Part shown: piece after piece, positions 6,693-17,539 of the stretch
How positions within the stretch are numbered: position 1 is the first letter of the stretch
Layout: every line of letters begins with the position of its first letter
Origin: Kangiella shandongensis
GTDB taxonomy: Bacteria > Pseudomonadota > Gammaproteobacteria > Enterobacterales > Kangiellaceae
Direction: 5' to 3'
NCBI RefSeq assembly: GCF_020005365.1
Contig: NZ_JACNML010000003.1
Coordinates: forward strand, 248,001-312,000
Length of the DNA stretch: 64,000 bases
Translations under genes and position numbers: made by a program
Notes under the pieces: model-generated
Told to the model about the DNA's origin: nothing
Database searches by the model: none
What the model saw: only the letters and a program-made list of their open reading frames with translations

Positions 6693-8369
6693 TTACTCAT
6701 CATCACCAAGCTGTTCTTTCAATAAATCACCTAGCGTTGCAGGAGAAGAAGAACCTTTCTCGTTGCTGAACTCTTTGATTGCTTCAGCTTCTTCTGCAGC
6801 GTCTTTCGCTTTGATAGACAAGGTTAAATTACGGTTTTTCTTGTCTACGCCAACGAATTTAGCTTCGATTGCGTCACCAACGCTCAAGTGCTTGCTCGCA
6901 TCTTCAATACGCTCAGGCGCGATATCTGAAGCACGAACGTAGCCTTCTATGTTCTCAGCTAGTTCAACCGTTGCACCTTTCGCGTCAACGTCTGTGATAG
7001 TACCCTTAACCACAGTACCTTTCGGATGTTCGCTTAAGTACTCAGCAAATGGATCTGAATCAACTTGCTTAATACCTAGAGAGATACGCTCACGCTCAGC
7101 GTCTACTGACAACACAACAGCTTCAACTTCGTCGCCTTTCTTATAATCACGTACCGCTTCTTCACCAGAAACAGTCCAAGAGATGTCAGAAAGGTGAACC
7201 AAACCGTCGATGCCGCCTTCAAGACCGATGAAGATACCGAAGTCAGTGATTGACTTAATTTTACCAGTAACTTTGTCGTTCTTGTTATGAGTTGCAGCGA
7301 ACTCGTTCCAAGGATTAGGCACACATTGCTTAATACCTAGAGAGATACGACGACGCTCTTCGTCAATATCAAGAACCATAACTTCAACTTCGTCACCCAA
7401 GTTAACAACTTTAGATGGGTGGATGTTTTTGTTAGTCCAATCCATTTCAGAAACGTGTACAAGACCTTCAACACCGTCTTCAATCTCAACGAAACAACCA
7501 TAATCAGTCAGGTTAGTTACGCGACCTTGTAGACGTGCGCCTTCTGGGTAACGATCGTTGATATCAACCCATGGGTCAGAACCAAGTTGCTTAATACCTA
7601 GAGATACACGGTTACGCTCACGATCGAACTTCAATACTTTAACGTCGATTTCGTCGCCAACTTGTACCACTTCGCTTGGGTGCTTAATACGCTTCCAAGC
7701 CATATCTGTGATATGTAGAAGACCATCAACACCGCCCAAGTCAACGAATGCACCGTAATCAGTAAGGTTCTTAACGATACCTTTAAGCTCCACACCTTCC
7801 TCAAGGTTAGCAAGAAGCTCTTCACGCTCTGCACTGTTTTCAGACTCGATAACAGCACGACGAGAAACCACTACGTTGTTACGTTTCTGGTCAAGCTTGA
7901 TAACTTTGAACTCAAGATCAACACCTTCAAGGTGTGATGTATCACGTACAGGACGAACGTCAACCAAAGAACCAGGAAGGAAAGCGCGGATTGACTTAAC
8001 TTCAACCGTGAAACCACCTTTAACTTTGCCAGTGATAACACCAGTAACTGTTTCGTCTGCTTCGTGCGCAGCTTCAAGCACGCCCCAAGCAGCAATACGT
8101 TTAGCACGCTCACGTGATAGACGTGTTTCACCGAAACCGTCTTCAACTGCGTCTAAAGCTACTTCAACTTCGTCGCCAACGTTAACTTCTAAGTCACCCT
8201 TGTCATCAGTAAACTGTGTACGCGGGATAACGCCTTCAGATTTAAGGCCTGCGTTAACAACAACAACTTCATTATCAATATCAACCACTGTACCAGTGAT
8301 GATAGCGCCCGGACGCATTTCTACGTTCTGTAGGCTCTGTTCAAATAGTTCTGCGAAATTCTCGCTCAT
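6693..8369 (-). CDS. rpsA: 30S ribosomal protein S1
   Basis: The product is 558 residues (E. coli has 557), with six S1 RNA-binding repeats. Conserved blocks include [20 protein letters not shown] and repeated RISLGIKQ endings. S1 binds mRNA and the 30S subunit and is needed for initiation on most messages. It follows cmk by 130 bases, the standard cmk-rpsA-ihfB order, and ends at a strong terminator. Confidence 0.98.
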   Translation of the reverse strand: MSENFAELFEQSLQNVEMRPGAIITGTVVDIDNEVVVVNAGLKSEGVIPRTQFTDDKGDLEVNVGDEVEVALDAVEDGFGETRLSRERAKRIAAWGVLEAAHEADETVTGVITGKVKGGFTVEVKSIRAFLPGSLVDVRPVRDTSHLEGVDLEFKVIKLDQKRNNVVVSRRAVIESENSAEREELLANLEEGVELKGIVKNLTDYGAFVDLGGVDGLLHITDMAWKRIKHPSEVVQVGDEIDVKVLKFDRERNRVSLGIKQLGSDPWVDINDRYPEGARLQGRVTNLTDYGCFVEIEDGVEGLVHVSEMDWTNKNIHPSKVVNLGDEVEVMVLDIDEERRRISLGIKQCVPNPWNEFAATHNKNDKVTGKIKSITDFGIFIGLEGGIDGLVHLSDISWTVSGEEAVRDYKKGDEVEAVVLSVDAERERISLGIKQVDSDPFAEYLSEHPKGTVVKGTITDVDAKGATVELAENIEGYVRASDIAPERIEDASKHLSVGDAIEAKFVGVDKKNRNLTLSIKAKDAAEEAEAIKEFSNEKGSSSPATLGDLLKEQLGDDE

Positions 8370-8499
8370 TCGTTTGTACCTAATACGCTCTGCTAAAATG
8401 TCTTAGCAAGAACTTGAGTTAAAATCACCATGCGACTATCCAGTTGCCATGGGTCAATGAGTTTTATTGGTTCATCATCCATGCGAACCAACTTTCCAA

Positions 8500-9186
8500 T
8501 CAAGCCTCAGAAACCCCTATAAAATCAAGGATTTGCTGAACAACCTCATCGATTGATAAGTCTGAGCTATCTACAACAAAAGCACCCTCTGCTGGCACCA
8601 ATGGGGCCACAGTGCGAGTGCGATCACGCTCATCTCTATCGATGATGCTTTTTAGAAGGTGCCGAATATTAGCATTTACGCCCTTTTCGATCAACTGTTT
8701 ATGGCGTCTTTCTGCCCGTATTTCGGGGCTTGCAGTCAAAAACACCTTATGTTCGGCATCGGGGAAAACCACGGTCCCCATGTCTCTACCGTCGGCTACC
8801 AGGCCCGGAGCTTGTCTAAACTGCTTTTGTCTGATCAGCAAAGCTTCTCGCACCTGCGGGATCGCCGCCACCTTTGAGGCCATAGCACTGGTTTCGTCCA
8901 AACGTAACTGAACACCAACGTCTTCGCCATTCAGCAACACTTTCTGCTCGCCTTCAGCTTGTGGTTCAAAGACCACATCCAGCTCCAACGCTGCCTTGGA
9001 AATCGCATCTACATCATCAATATCCAAGTTATTTTTAATCACGGACAAAGCCGTTAAGCGATACAAAGCACCGCTATCCAGCAGATGATAGCCCAGTTTT
9101 GTTGCCAGAATTTGACTAATAGTCCCTTTGCCGGACCCACTGGGACCATCGACGGTTATTACAGGGATCGTTGATGTGTCACTCAA
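8500..9186 (-). CDS. cmk: Cytidylate kinase
   Basis: The product is 228 residues. The P-loop GPSGSGKGT lies at residues 14-22, followed by DSGALYR and the [15 protein letters not shown] motif typical of bacterial CMP/dCMP kinases. It sits 9 bases after hisC. In many relatives aroA lies directly upstream of cmk, but it is absent here. Confidence 0.97.
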   Translation of the reverse strand: MSDTSTIPVITVDGPSGSGKGTISQILATKLGYHLLDSGALYRLTALSVIKNNLDIDDVDAISKAALELDVVFEPQAEGEQKVLLNGEDVGVQLRLDETSAMASKVAAIPQVREALLIRQKQFRQAPGLVADGRDMGTVVFPDAEHKVFLTASPEIRAERRHKQLIEKGVNANIRHLLKSIIDRDERDRTRTVAPLVPAEGAFVVDSSDLSIDEVVQQILDFIGVSEA

Positions 9187-9195
9187 ACCGGACTC

Positions 9196-10296
9196 CTACT
9201 TTTCCATCTCGCGTAAGACTTTAATAAACTTGGCATTCTCCTCTTCCAGGCCAATGCTGACGCGTAGGTGATTTGGCATTTCATAATTCGCAACTGGACG
9301 AACAATAACACCCTGCTCCAGCATGTGCTGGTATATTGGGCCGGCCGGCTTACCCATATCAACCGTAATAAAGTTTGTCACGGAGGGTATATAATCGTAG
9401 TTAAGCTCTTTGAAGACAGCTTCAAGCTGCTGCATACCCGCTTTATTGACGTCCAGGGCTTTCTGTAGATATTCATGATCATCAAGCACGGCTTCAGCTG
9501 CTGCCAATGCCAATGAGTTCATGTTGAACGGCTGACGCGGACGGTTAATTAAACCCGTAACTTCTTCATTCGCCACCGCATACCCGGCACGAATACCCGC
9601 TAGACCATAAGCTTTCGAGAAAGTACGCGTCACGATTAAGTTAGGATAATCTTTAATCCAAGGAATGGTTTGCGGATAGTCTTTATCTTCCACATATTCG
9701 TAATAAGCTTCATCCAAAATAACCAATACGTCTTCTGGTACCTTGTCCATAAAAGCTTTTAATTCGCCAGACTTAACCCAGGTACCCGTAGGGTTGTTCG
9801 GATTAGCGATGAAGATCATACGAGTATTCGGCGTAATCGCTTCTGCTGTCGCTTCGAGATCATGGCCCCAGTCTTTCGCTGGAATCACCACTTTCTTAGC
9901 ACCAATGGCTTGCGTCACAATCGGATAAACAACAAAAGCATGTTGTGAGAAAATCACTTCATGCTCAGGTGCAACAAAAACACGAGCAATCAGTTCCAAA
10001 ACATCATTCGAGCCATTACCCAGCGTAATCTGATTAATATCAACACCGACACGTTCAGCAATTTTAGCCTTAAGATAGTAACCGTTCGCATCAGGATAGC
10101 GCGCTAATTCAGAAAACTCCTTCTCCATCGCCGCTTGCGCCTTGGCACTGATCCCTATCGGATTTTCATTACTGGCTAACTTAACGATATTGGTTATGCC
10201 CAGTTCTCTTTCTAATTCAGAGATTGGCTTACCTGGCTGGTATGGATGCAACTCTTGCACACCCGAGTTGGCTAATTTAATAAAATCACAACTCAT
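9196..10296 (-). CDS. hisC: Histidinol-phosphate aminotransferase (stand-alone copy)
   Basis: The product is 366 residues, a fold-type I PLP enzyme with SNENP near residue 42, ANPNNPTG near 164-171, DEAY at 195-198 and the PLP lysine in RTFSKAYGLAG (Lys228). This HisC2 type is often encoded next to serC, pheA, aroA and cmk and may act on aromatic as well as histidine precursors. A second HisC domain is encoded in the his operon (56333-58039), so this copy is not the operon's own. It is divergent from the S9A peptidase gene. Confidence 0.92.
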   Translation of the reverse strand: MSCDFIKLANSGVQELHPYQPGKPISELERELGITNIVKLASNENPIGISAKAQAAMEKEFSELARYPDANGYYLKAKIAERVGVDINQITLGNGSNDVLELIARVFVAPEHEVIFSQHAFVVYPIVTQAIGAKKVVIPAKDWGHDLEATAEAITPNTRMIFIANPNNPTGTWVKSGELKAFMDKVPEDVLVILDEAYYEYVEDKDYPQTIPWIKDYPNLIVTRTFSKAYGLAGIRAGYAVANEEVTGLINRPRQPFNMNSLALAAAEAVLDDHEYLQKALDVNKAGMQQLEAVFKELNYDYIPSVTNFITVDMGKPAGPIYQHMLEQGVIVRPVANYEMPNHLRVSIGLEEENAKFIKVLREMEK

Positions 10297-10316
10297 AACT
10301 GACCCCTCAGTATTTG

Positions 10317-10338
10317 TAACGCCAGACCATTGGCGTTA
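10317..10338. promoter_or_regulatory. Inverted repeat between hisC and the S9A peptidase gene
   Basis: TAACGCCA and TGGCGTTA flank 6 bases in the divergent intergenic region, 21 bases upstream of the hisC start codon. It could be an operator or 5'-UTR hairpin for hisC. No matching regulator is identified. Confidence 0.4.
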
Positions 10339-10493
10339 TGTGAATTCTTAAAACGGCCGCCATTATCCTTTAATTTCAAATGATTTTCATCCTTTGCCTG
10401 TTAAAACAGTCCCAAACCAACATACTACTGCAAATTGCCAAACATACTGCTAGTATAGTGTCGAATTATTAACCTCCAAGGATGCCCTTTCTA

Positions 10494-12692
10494 ATGAAAT
10501 ATATCATTGCTTTCCTATGCTTAATCGCATTAGTTGTCGGTATATATGTGATGACTGATAAAAAAGGTTCAGAAACCACCCCAGCTTCCACGACTGATAA
10601 GAGTCAAGCCACGACTAATCAGAAGGCTAAGCTAACGCTAGCCCCGCCAGTGGCTAAAAAAGTTCCCTACGAGATCACCACGCATGGTAACACTCGAATT
10701 GATAACTATTATTGGATGCGGGATGACACCCGTACGGATCCGGAGGTGATTGCTCATTTAGAGGCAGAGAACGAGTATAAAGAAGCAATGTTGGGCGGAA
10801 CTAAAGCATTACAACAAAAGCTTTATGATGAGATGGTAAATCGTCTTGAAAAAGACAAGTCTACCGTACCTTATCGTCTGGGTGACTATTATTACTACGT
10901 GCGTTTCACTTCGGAGCAAGAGTACCCTGTCTATGCCCGCAAAAAAGGCAACTTAGAAGCAGAAGAAGAAGTGCTGCTTGATGTTAATCAGTTGGCCAAG
11001 GGGCATGATTACTTTAACGTTGCTGCCGCAGAGGTTAGTCCTGATCACAAGTTACTGGCTTATACAGATGATTCAGTTGGCCGCCGCATATACACCATAC
11101 GTTTTAAAGACCTAAGCTCCAACAAAGCGCTTCAGGACACCTTAGTAAACACAACGGGAAGTGTTGTTTGGGCAAACGATAACGAAACTGTTTTTTACAT
11201 TAAAAAAGATCCGCAAACGCTGCTTGGGTACCAGGTATATCGCCATAAATTAGGAACCCCTCAAGACAAGGATGTGTTGGTTTATGAAGAAACCGACAGT
11301 AGTTATTACACCAACATCATGAAAACAACCGACGGCTCCTTGATAGAAATTGGCCATTACAGTACGGAAACAAAAGGACAAAGCTTTTTAGAGGCGGATA
11401 ACCCTACAGGCCAGTTCAAGAAGTTTTACCCACTGGAAGATGGGCATGAGTACTCGATTTATAAGACAGGGGATTATTTTTATATTTTAACCAATTATAA
11501 GGCTAAAAATTTCCGCTTGATGAAAGTCCGTAAGGACAAGCACGACAAGATAGATGCCTGGGAAGAAGTCATCCCCCACCGTGAAGATACTCAAATCACA
11601 GGAGTGACCCCATTTAAAGACTATATTGCTATCACCGAACGTCAGAATGGCTTGATGACAATCCGTATCATGAACATCAAAGACGGAAGCTTCAAGTCGG
11701 TCGAGTTCAATGACCCCGCCTATTCAGCGCAGTTCTCAACGAATAAAGACTTTTCAAGCCAATACTTACGATACGAGTATTCTAGCTTAACCACACCGGA
11801 CTCTATCTATCAGTTTAATATGGAAACCGGTGAAAGTACGCTATTAAAGCAAGACAAAATACTGGATAACTTCGATAGTACGAATTACAGCAGTGAGCGG
11901 CTGTTTATAGAGGCTCGCGATGGAGCCAGAGTTCCCGTATCACTCGTCTACAAGAACGACAAGTTTAAACAAGATGGTACGAACCCTCTCTATCAGTATG
12001 GTTATGGCTCCTACGGCGCCACCTTTGATCCCAGATTTCGCTCTAACTGGTTATCTTTATTGGATAGAGGGTTTGTGGTTGCCATTGCACATATCCGGGG
12101 CAGCCAAATGTTGGGCCGCCAATGGTATGAAGATGGAAAAATGTTCAATAAAATCAATACATTCACAGATTTTATTGATGTTACCGACGGTCTTATTAAA
12201 CAAAAATATGCAGCTCAAGATAAAGTTTTCATCGCTGGAGGTAGCGCAGGCGGCCTGCTGATGGGCGCGGTGGTTAATAGGGCGCCGGAAAAATACCGGG
12301 GTGTCGCCGCCCATGTGCCTTTCGTAGACGTGGTTACCACCATGCTGGATGAGAGTATTCCTTTAACCACCAATGAGTTTGACGAATGGGGCAACCCAAA
12401 AAATAAAGACTCATATGATTATATGCTGTCCTACTCACCTTACGATAACGTCAAGGCCCAAGAGTACCCTCATATGCTGGTGACTACTGGCCTGCACGAC
12501 TCACAGGTTCAGTACTTTGAACCCATGAAATGGGTTGCGAAGTTACGCGAATATAAAACCGGTGACAACCAGCTGCTTTTACATACGAATATGGAAGCAG
12601 GTCATGGCGGTACATCCGGGCGCTTTAGAAGACTGAAACAAACGGCAATGGAGTACAGTTTCTTTTTAGATATTTTAAAGTCACCGAACTAA
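10494..12692 (+). CDS. Oligopeptidase B-like S9A serine peptidase, membrane-anchored or exported
   Basis: The product is 732 residues. A hydrophobic segment (residues 2-18) and a Ser/Thr-rich linker precede a beta-propeller and a C-terminal alpha/beta-hydrolase domain. The catalytic serine is in AGGSAGG (about Ser584), the aspartate in LHDSQV and the histidine in AGHGG. The early YYWMRDD motif and RGS region match oligopeptidase B, which cleaves short peptides after basic residues. Typical PtrB is cytoplasmic; the N-terminal segment here suggests a periplasmic or membrane-tethered form. I prefer ATG 10494 to ATG 10482 because AAGGA overlaps the latter and lies 11 bases before the former. Confidence 0.9.
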   Translation: MKYIIAFLCLIALVVGIYVMTDKKGSETTPASTTDKSQATTNQKAKLTLAPPVAKKVPYEITTHGNTRIDNYYWMRDDTRTDPEVIAHLEAENEYKEAMLGGTKALQQKLYDEMVNRLEKDKSTVPYRLGDYYYYVRFTSEQEYPVYARKKGNLEAEEEVLLDVNQLAKGHDYFNVAAAEVSPDHKLLAYTDDSVGRRIYTIRFKDLSSNKALQDTLVNTTGSVVWANDNETVFYIKKDPQTLLGYQVYRHKLGTPQDKDVLVYEETDSSYYTNIMKTTDGSLIEIGHYSTETKGQSFLEADNPTGQFKKFYPLEDGHEYSIYKTGDYFYILTNYKAKNFRLMKVRKDKHDKIDAWEEVIPHREDTQITGVTPFKDYIAITERQNGLMTIRIMNIKDGSFKSVEFNDPAYSAQFSTNKDFSSQYLRYEYSSLTTPDSIYQFNMETGESTLLKQDKILDNFDSTNYSSERLFIEARDGARVPVSLVYKNDKFKQDGTNPLYQYGYGSYGATFDPRFRSNWLSLLDRGFVVAIAHIRGSQMLGRQWYEDGKMFNKINTFTDFIDVTDGLIKQKYAAQDKVFIAGGSAGGLLMGAVVNRAPEKYRGVAAHVPFVDVVTTMLDESIPLTTNEFDEWGNPKNKDSYDYMLSYSPYDNVKAQEYPHMLVTTGLHDSQVQYFEPMKWVAKLREYKTGDNQLLLHTNMEAGHGGTSGRFRRLKQTAMEYSFFLDILKSPN

Positions 12693-12706
12693 ATCAATAG
12701 GACTAG

Positions 12707-12735
12707 TTGCAGTTCTAGTTTTTCTAGAACTGCAA
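12707..12735 (+). terminator. Terminator-like hairpin after the S9A peptidase gene
   Basis: TTGCAGTTCTAG and CTAGAACTGCAA form a perfect 12-bp stem with a TTTTT loop, 14 bases after the stop codon. The following AGTTTTGTG is a weak T-tract. Confidence 0.65.
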
Positions 12736-12804
12736 AGTTTTGTGAAATAAGTCTCAAAAATATATTCCTTCTTTATTTTTTCAACTAAGGTTGCTTCTAC
12801 GTAT

Positions 12805-13593
12805 ATGGAAAGCAGCCACACAATGAAAACAATTCTCTATAAAGTTGGTAGAATAAAACTTATATTGATAATAACCCTCACTGCACTCATTATGGCGGTA
12901 GGGCTCAATTTTCTCTTTCAATCGTTTCAGGAAGTTAACTTTAGCTATACCTCTTTAATTCGCTCTGCGCTGATCCCTATCATCATAGCTCCGGTAATAT
13001 CCTGGTATTTAGTAGGTTTGTTTTTGCAGGTTATTGAATTGGAACAAACCATGAAACAGTGGGCCATGTTTGATCAGCTGACAGGGTTATTAAACCGTAG
13101 GGCTTTCCTGCATCGCGCCGAGCAAGAATATAAACGGGCTAAGCGCCACAAAGAGGAGTTTGCTATTCTGGTGTTGGATCTAGATCATTTTAAAATGATC
13201 AATGACCAGTACGGGCATAAAGCAGGGGATCTTATTTTGAAAGACTTTGGGAAGCTTGTCATGTCTAACATCAGACAAAGTGAGATTTGTGGTCGAATAG
13301 GCGGTGAAGAATTCGGCTTTATACTACCTAAAACCAGTCTGGAGCAAGGCTGTCTTTTTGCTGAGAAGCTACTTGATGCGATTCAAAACCGAATGGTAAG
13401 TTTTGAAAATAAGAATATCCAATATACAGCAAGTATCGGTATAACCATTTCCTATCCTGAGAATGATTTCAAAATAAATAACTTACTTCACAATGCTGAC
13501 CAAGCCCTTTATCAGGCCAAGTCAGCCGGTAGAAACTGTTTTCAGGTCGCACAACCAACTACAGAGTTTTCTCAAAGTGCTCCATGTAACTAA
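12805..13593 (+). CDS. Membrane GGDEF protein (diguanylate cyclase)
   Basis: The product is 262 residues. Two hydrophobic helices (about residues 18-38 and 52-74) bracket a short periplasmic part. A GGDEF domain follows, with the active-site motif GGEEF (in CGRIGGEEFGF) and the upstream DLDHFKMINDQYGH segment. The motif variant is compatible with c-di-GMP synthesis. I see no RxxD inhibitory site. The start is uncertain: ATG 12823 gives a shorter N-terminus that begins right at the first helix. The 3' end overlaps the convergent serC by 35 bases. Confidence 0.9.
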   Translation: MESSHTMKTILYKVGRIKLILIITLTALIMAVGLNFLFQSFQEVNFSYTSLIRSALIPIIIAPVISWYLVGLFLQVIELEQTMKQWAMFDQLTGLLNRRAFLHRAEQEYKRAKRHKEEFAILVLDLDHFKMINDQYGHKAGDLILKDFGKLVMSNIRQSEICGRIGGEEFGFILPKTSLEQGCLFAEKLLDAIQNRMVSFENKNIQYTASIGITISYPENDFKINNLLHNADQALYQAKSAGRNCFQVAQPTTEFSQSAPCN

Positions 13594-14647
13594 GTAACGC
13601 CTTCACACCATCGATACTCATGGCATTATAAATACTGGCACGCAAACCACCGAATGAACGATGTCCTTTAAGGGCAATGAGATGATTATCCTGAGCACCT
13701 TTAAGAAAACGCTCTTCTAATGACCTGTCGTCCAGCTGTATCGCCACATTCATAAAAGAACGCGAACCTCTGGCGACTGGCGAGTGGTAAAAAGAAGATT
13801 GATCAACGTAATCATAGAGCATATTTGCCTTTTCCAGATTACGTTTATGCATCTCTTCCACACCTCCTTGCCGAAGCAACCATTCAAATACCAGACCAGC
13901 AAAATAAATTCCAAAGCTGGGCGGCGTATTTGGCATAGAACCTTTGGCAGCAACATGGGGGTATTGGAAAAGGCGAGGAACTCTCTCGGTCTGGAAGCTA
14001 TCGAATAAGTCCTCTCGTACAATAACAACCGTCATCCCCGATGGACCAATATTTTTCTGAGCTCCAGCATATATCAGTGCATATTTTTCAATATCGATTG
14101 GACGCGACAATATATCCGAGCACATATCACTGACTAACTTACCTTTAAAGCACTCAGGATCTTGCTCAAACTGCACTCCGACAATGGTCTCATTGGAAGT
14201 AAAATGGAGGTATTTTGCGTCTTCATCCAGATTCCATTCCACCTCGGGCACCAGCTCCAGCAGTCCATCAGAATTTTTACGGATACCTTGCTCAACGTGA
14301 ATATTACCGAAGCGTTTGGCTTCATCAATACACATTCTCGACCAATGATCCATTTCCAGATAATTGGCGCTATCCCCCGGTGCCAGAAAGTTCATCGGTA
14401 CCATCGAAAACTGATGTGAGGCACTGCCGTGCATAAATAACACCTGATAGTTATCAGGGATCTTCAACAGTTTTCTAAGGTTGGTCTCTGTATTATGGAG
14501 GATCTCTTTAAAATCTGGCGTACGGTGGCCCAGTTCCATCACTGAGCAACCGTATCCGTTCCAGTTTAAAAGCTCTTCTTGCGCACGCTCTAATACTTCT
14601 GTCGGTATTGCAGCAGGCCCGGCACTAAAGTTAAATGCACGAGTCAT
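13559..14647 (-). CDS. serC: Phosphoserine aminotransferase
   Basis: The product is 362 residues, converting 3-phosphohydroxypyruvate to phosphoserine in serine synthesis and also acting in pyridoxal phosphate synthesis. FNFSAGPAAIP near the start, the PLP lysine in AGAQKNIGPSG and the C-terminal GGLRASIYNAM motif are all present. It lies 65 bases after gyrA, the common gyrA-serC order. In relatives pheA, hisC and aroA usually follow; here a GGDEF gene converges on it. Confidence 0.97.
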   Translation of the reverse strand: MTRAFNFSAGPAAIPTEVLERAQEELLNWNGYGCSVMELGHRTPDFKEILHNTETNLRKLLKIPDNYQVLFMHGSASHQFSMVPMNFLAPGDSANYLEMDHWSRMCIDEAKRFGNIHVEQGIRKNSDGLLELVPEVEWNLDEDAKYLHFTSNETIVGVQFEQDPECFKGKLVSDMCSDILSRPIDIEKYALIYAGAQKNIGPSGMTVVIVREDLFDSFQTERVPRLFQYPHVAAKGSMPNTPPSFGIYFAGLVFEWLLRQGGVEEMHKRNLEKANMLYDYVDQSSFYHSPVARGSRSFMNVAIQLDDRSLEERFLKGAQDNHLIALKGHRSFGGLRASIYNAMSIDGVKALLSYMEHFEKTL

Positions 14648-14712
14648 CTCACTCCCCTACTTTTTAGACTTTCATGCTACATTAACTGATCTGATTCAAT
14701 AAATCTAAGAAC

Positions 14713-17310
14713 CTATTCTTCTATCGAATCGTCATCCAGCTCAATATCCGCACTGTCTTCAAGCTCATCGTCGTCATCGACGTCGAGCTCAACGATTCGC
14801 TGCAAACCAACCAGGGTTTCATCATCATCCAAACGAATCAGACGAACACCTTGAGTATTACGACCCATGATCCGGATATCATCAACGCCCGTTCGGATTA
14901 AAGTTCCCCCTTTGCTGATCAGCATCACTTCATCTCCGTCAATCACGGGCACTGCCGAGACTACCTGGCCATTCCGTTCGCTCATCTGGATCGAGATAAC
15001 CCCCTGACCACCACGACCTCGTAGTGGGTGATCGTCCACGGAAGTACGTTTACCGTAACCATTTTCCGTAGCCGTCAAAATGGAACAATCTTCTTCAGCG
15101 ACCAACATTTGAATGACTTTGGCGCCATCCGGCAGTTTCATGCCGCGCACACCGCGAGCGGTTCGACCCATGGCACGCACCGCGTCTTCTTCAAAGCGTA
15201 TGACCTTACCGGCATCACTGAACAGCATAATTTCATCATCGCCCGATGTTTCTGCAACACCGATCAATTCATCATCGTCGGCAATGGTCAGGGCTATAAT
15301 GCCGCTAGTTCTAGGGCGAGAGAATTGCTCCAATGACGTTTTCTTCACGGTACCGTTAGTCGTTGCCATAAAGACATAACGGTCTTCTGAGAACTCACGG
15401 ATAGGTAAGATTGCACTGATTTTCTCATCTTTCTCAAGCGGTAACACGTTAACGATCGGTTTACCGCGAGAGCCGCGACCAGCATTTGGTAACTCAAAGA
15501 CTTTGAGCCAATAAACTTTACCGCGAGACGAGAAACATAGAATCGTATCGTGGGTCGAAGCGACCAGTAAACTGTCGATAAAATCTTCATCTTTCATCTT
15601 GGTCGCAGATTTACCACGCCCACCACGACGCTGTGCTTTATAATCAGACAGCGACTGGTACTTCACATAACCCTCGTGAGATAAAGTCACTACAACATCT
15701 TCTTCTGTGATCAGATCAGCAATCGTTAAATCGAGCTTGCTATCCAGTATTTCAGAGCGACGCTCGTCGCCAAAGCTTTCCTTAACTTCTTCCAGTTCTT
15801 CACAAATCACTTCCAATAAGCGTTCTTTGCTCATAAGAATATGTAGCAGCTCTTCGATTAGCCCCAACAAGTCTTTATATTCACTGATAATTTTATCGTG
15901 CTCGAGACCTGTGAGCTTATGCAGGCGAAGCTCTAAAATCGCTTTAGCCTGTTCTTCAGAAAGCTTGTAATAACCGTCATGGAAGCCAAACTCTGCCGCT
16001 AAATGCTCTGGACGGCAGGCTTCAGTACCAGCGCGAGCCAACATGTCAGCCACCTGACCAGGTGCCCACTGACGATGTATCAACTCTTCTTTAGCTTCTT
16101 TTGGCGTCGGCGACTTCTTAATCAACTCAATCACTTCGTCGATATTGGCCAAAGCAATCGCTAAACCTTCCAACACATGCGCTTTTTCACGCGCTTTGCG
16201 TAATTCAAAAATCGTACGACGAGTAACCACTTCTCGACGGTGCGTAATGAAAGCATCCAGAGCGTCTTTCAAGTTGAACAGTCGTGGCTGACCATTATCC
16301 AGCGCCACCATGTTAATCCCAAACACGTTCTGCATTTGTGATTGCGCATAAAGATTATTCAATACCACTTCAGGTACTTCACCTTTACGCAGCTCGATCA
16401 CCATACGCATACCGTCTTTATCCGACTCGTCACGCAGGCCTGTAATACCTTCAATTTTCTTGTCTTTAACCAGCTCAGCGATCTTTTCAATCAGACGAGC
16501 TTTATTAACCTGGTACGGTAATTCGGTGACAACGATGGAGTCCTTACCATTCTTCTCATCAGTCTCGATATGGCTGCGTGCACGCAAATAAATCTTACCA
16601 CGCCCCGTTTGGTAGGCATCTATAATACCCGCACGGCCGTTAACGATGGCGGCGGTTGGGAAATCTGGTCCTTGCACATACTCCATCAAATCCGTGATCG
16701 TAAGATCCGGATTCTCAATAAGCGCTAGACACCCATCAATGACTTCATTCAAGTTATGCGGTGGGATATTGGTTGCCATACCGACGGCAATACCCGACGA
16801 ACCATTAACAAGCAAGTTGGGAATTCTGGTCGGTAATACCGTTGGCTCAGACTCGGACCCATCATAGTTCTCTTCAAAATCGACGGTTTCTTTGTCTAAA
16901 TCGGCCAGCAATTGATGCGCCATTTTGGCCATGCGTACCTCGGTATATCGCATCGCCGCCGGCGAATCGCCATCGATAGAACCAAAGTTACCCTGACCAT
17001 CAACCAGCATGTAACGTAAAGAGAAAGGTTGGGCCATACGAACGATGGTATCGTATACCGCAGAATCACCATGCGGATGATATTTACCGATAACATCACC
17101 CACTACACGGGCCGACTTTTTATACGGCTTGTTAAAGTCATTGCCCAGCTCATTCATCGCGTACAGCACACGACGGTGTACAGGTTTTAATCCATCCCTA
17201 ACATCTGGCAGTGCTCGGCCAACGATGACGCTCATCGCATAATCTAAATACGATGTTTTTAGTTCATCTTCAATGTTAACCGGCAGGATCTCTTTGGCAA
17301 GTTCACCCAT
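14713..17310 (-). CDS. gyrA: DNA gyrase subunit A
   Basis: The product is 865 residues. The catalytic tyrosine lies in AAMRYTEVR (Tyr122). The quinolone-resistance region reads [11 protein letters not shown] with Ser83 and Asp87, the susceptible-type residues. The GyrA box QRRGGRGK opens the C-terminal DNA-wrapping domain, and the tail is strongly acidic. With GyrB it introduces negative supercoils. Confidence 0.98.
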   Translation of the reverse strand: MGELAKEILPVNIEDELKTSYLDYAMSVIVGRALPDVRDGLKPVHRRVLYAMNELGNDFNKPYKKSARVVGDVIGKYHPHGDSAVYDTIVRMAQPFSLRYMLVDGQGNFGSIDGDSPAAMRYTEVRMAKMAHQLLADLDKETVDFEENYDGSESEPTVLPTRIPNLLVNGSSGIAVGMATNIPPHNLNEVIDGCLALIENPDLTITDLMEYVQGPDFPTAAIVNGRAGIIDAYQTGRGKIYLRARSHIETDEKNGKDSIVVTELPYQVNKARLIEKIAELVKDKKIEGITGLRDESDKDGMRMVIELRKGEVPEVVLNNLYAQSQMQNVFGINMVALDNGQPRLFNLKDALDAFITHRREVVTRRTIFELRKAREKAHVLEGLAIALANIDEVIELIKKSPTPKEAKEELIHRQWAPGQVADMLARAGTEACRPEHLAAEFGFHDGYYKLSEEQAKAILELRLHKLTGLEHDKIISEYKDLLGLIEELLHILMSKERLLEVICEELEEVKESFGDERRSEILDSKLDLTIADLITEEDVVVTLSHEGYVKYQSLSDYKAQRRGGRGKSATKMKDEDFIDSLLVASTHDTILCFSSRGKVYWLKVFELPNAGRGSRGKPIVNVLPLEKDEKISAILPIREFSEDRYVFMATTNGTVKKTSLEQFSRPRTSGIIALTIADDDELIGVAETSGDDEIMLFSDAGKVIRFEEDAVRAMGRTARGVRGMKLPDGAKVIQMLVAEEDCSILTATENGYGKRTSVDDHPLRGRGGQGVISIQMSERNGQVVSAVPVIDGDEVMLISKGGTLIRTGVDDIRIMGRNTQGVRLIRLDDDETLVGLQRIVELDVDDDDELEDSADIELDDDSIEE

Positions 17311-17494
17311 TCTGAAAAACCCTTAAAATTCTGATAGTTATAATTAGAAATCTCAAAGACACTATGCTTCGATTTAAGCAAATAATTCTAACACAAGCCT
17401 CATTTTTTCGCTAATATTTATCACGATAACAGTATGTTTTTTAGACATTATGATGTTTATTTCACCACTCCTTATGCATCCTACTTTTGTCAGG

Positions 17495-17500
17495 TATAAT
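17495..17500 (+). promoter_or_regulatory. -10 element upstream of the mtaD-like gene
   Basis: A perfect TATAAT lies about 40 bases upstream of the TTG start at 17540. No good -35 is seen at 17 bases spacing, so activator help or an alternative context is possible. Confidence 0.5.
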
Positions 17501-17539
17501 AGCGCCTCTTAAGTCATTGAAATAACAAGCGAGTCCGCG

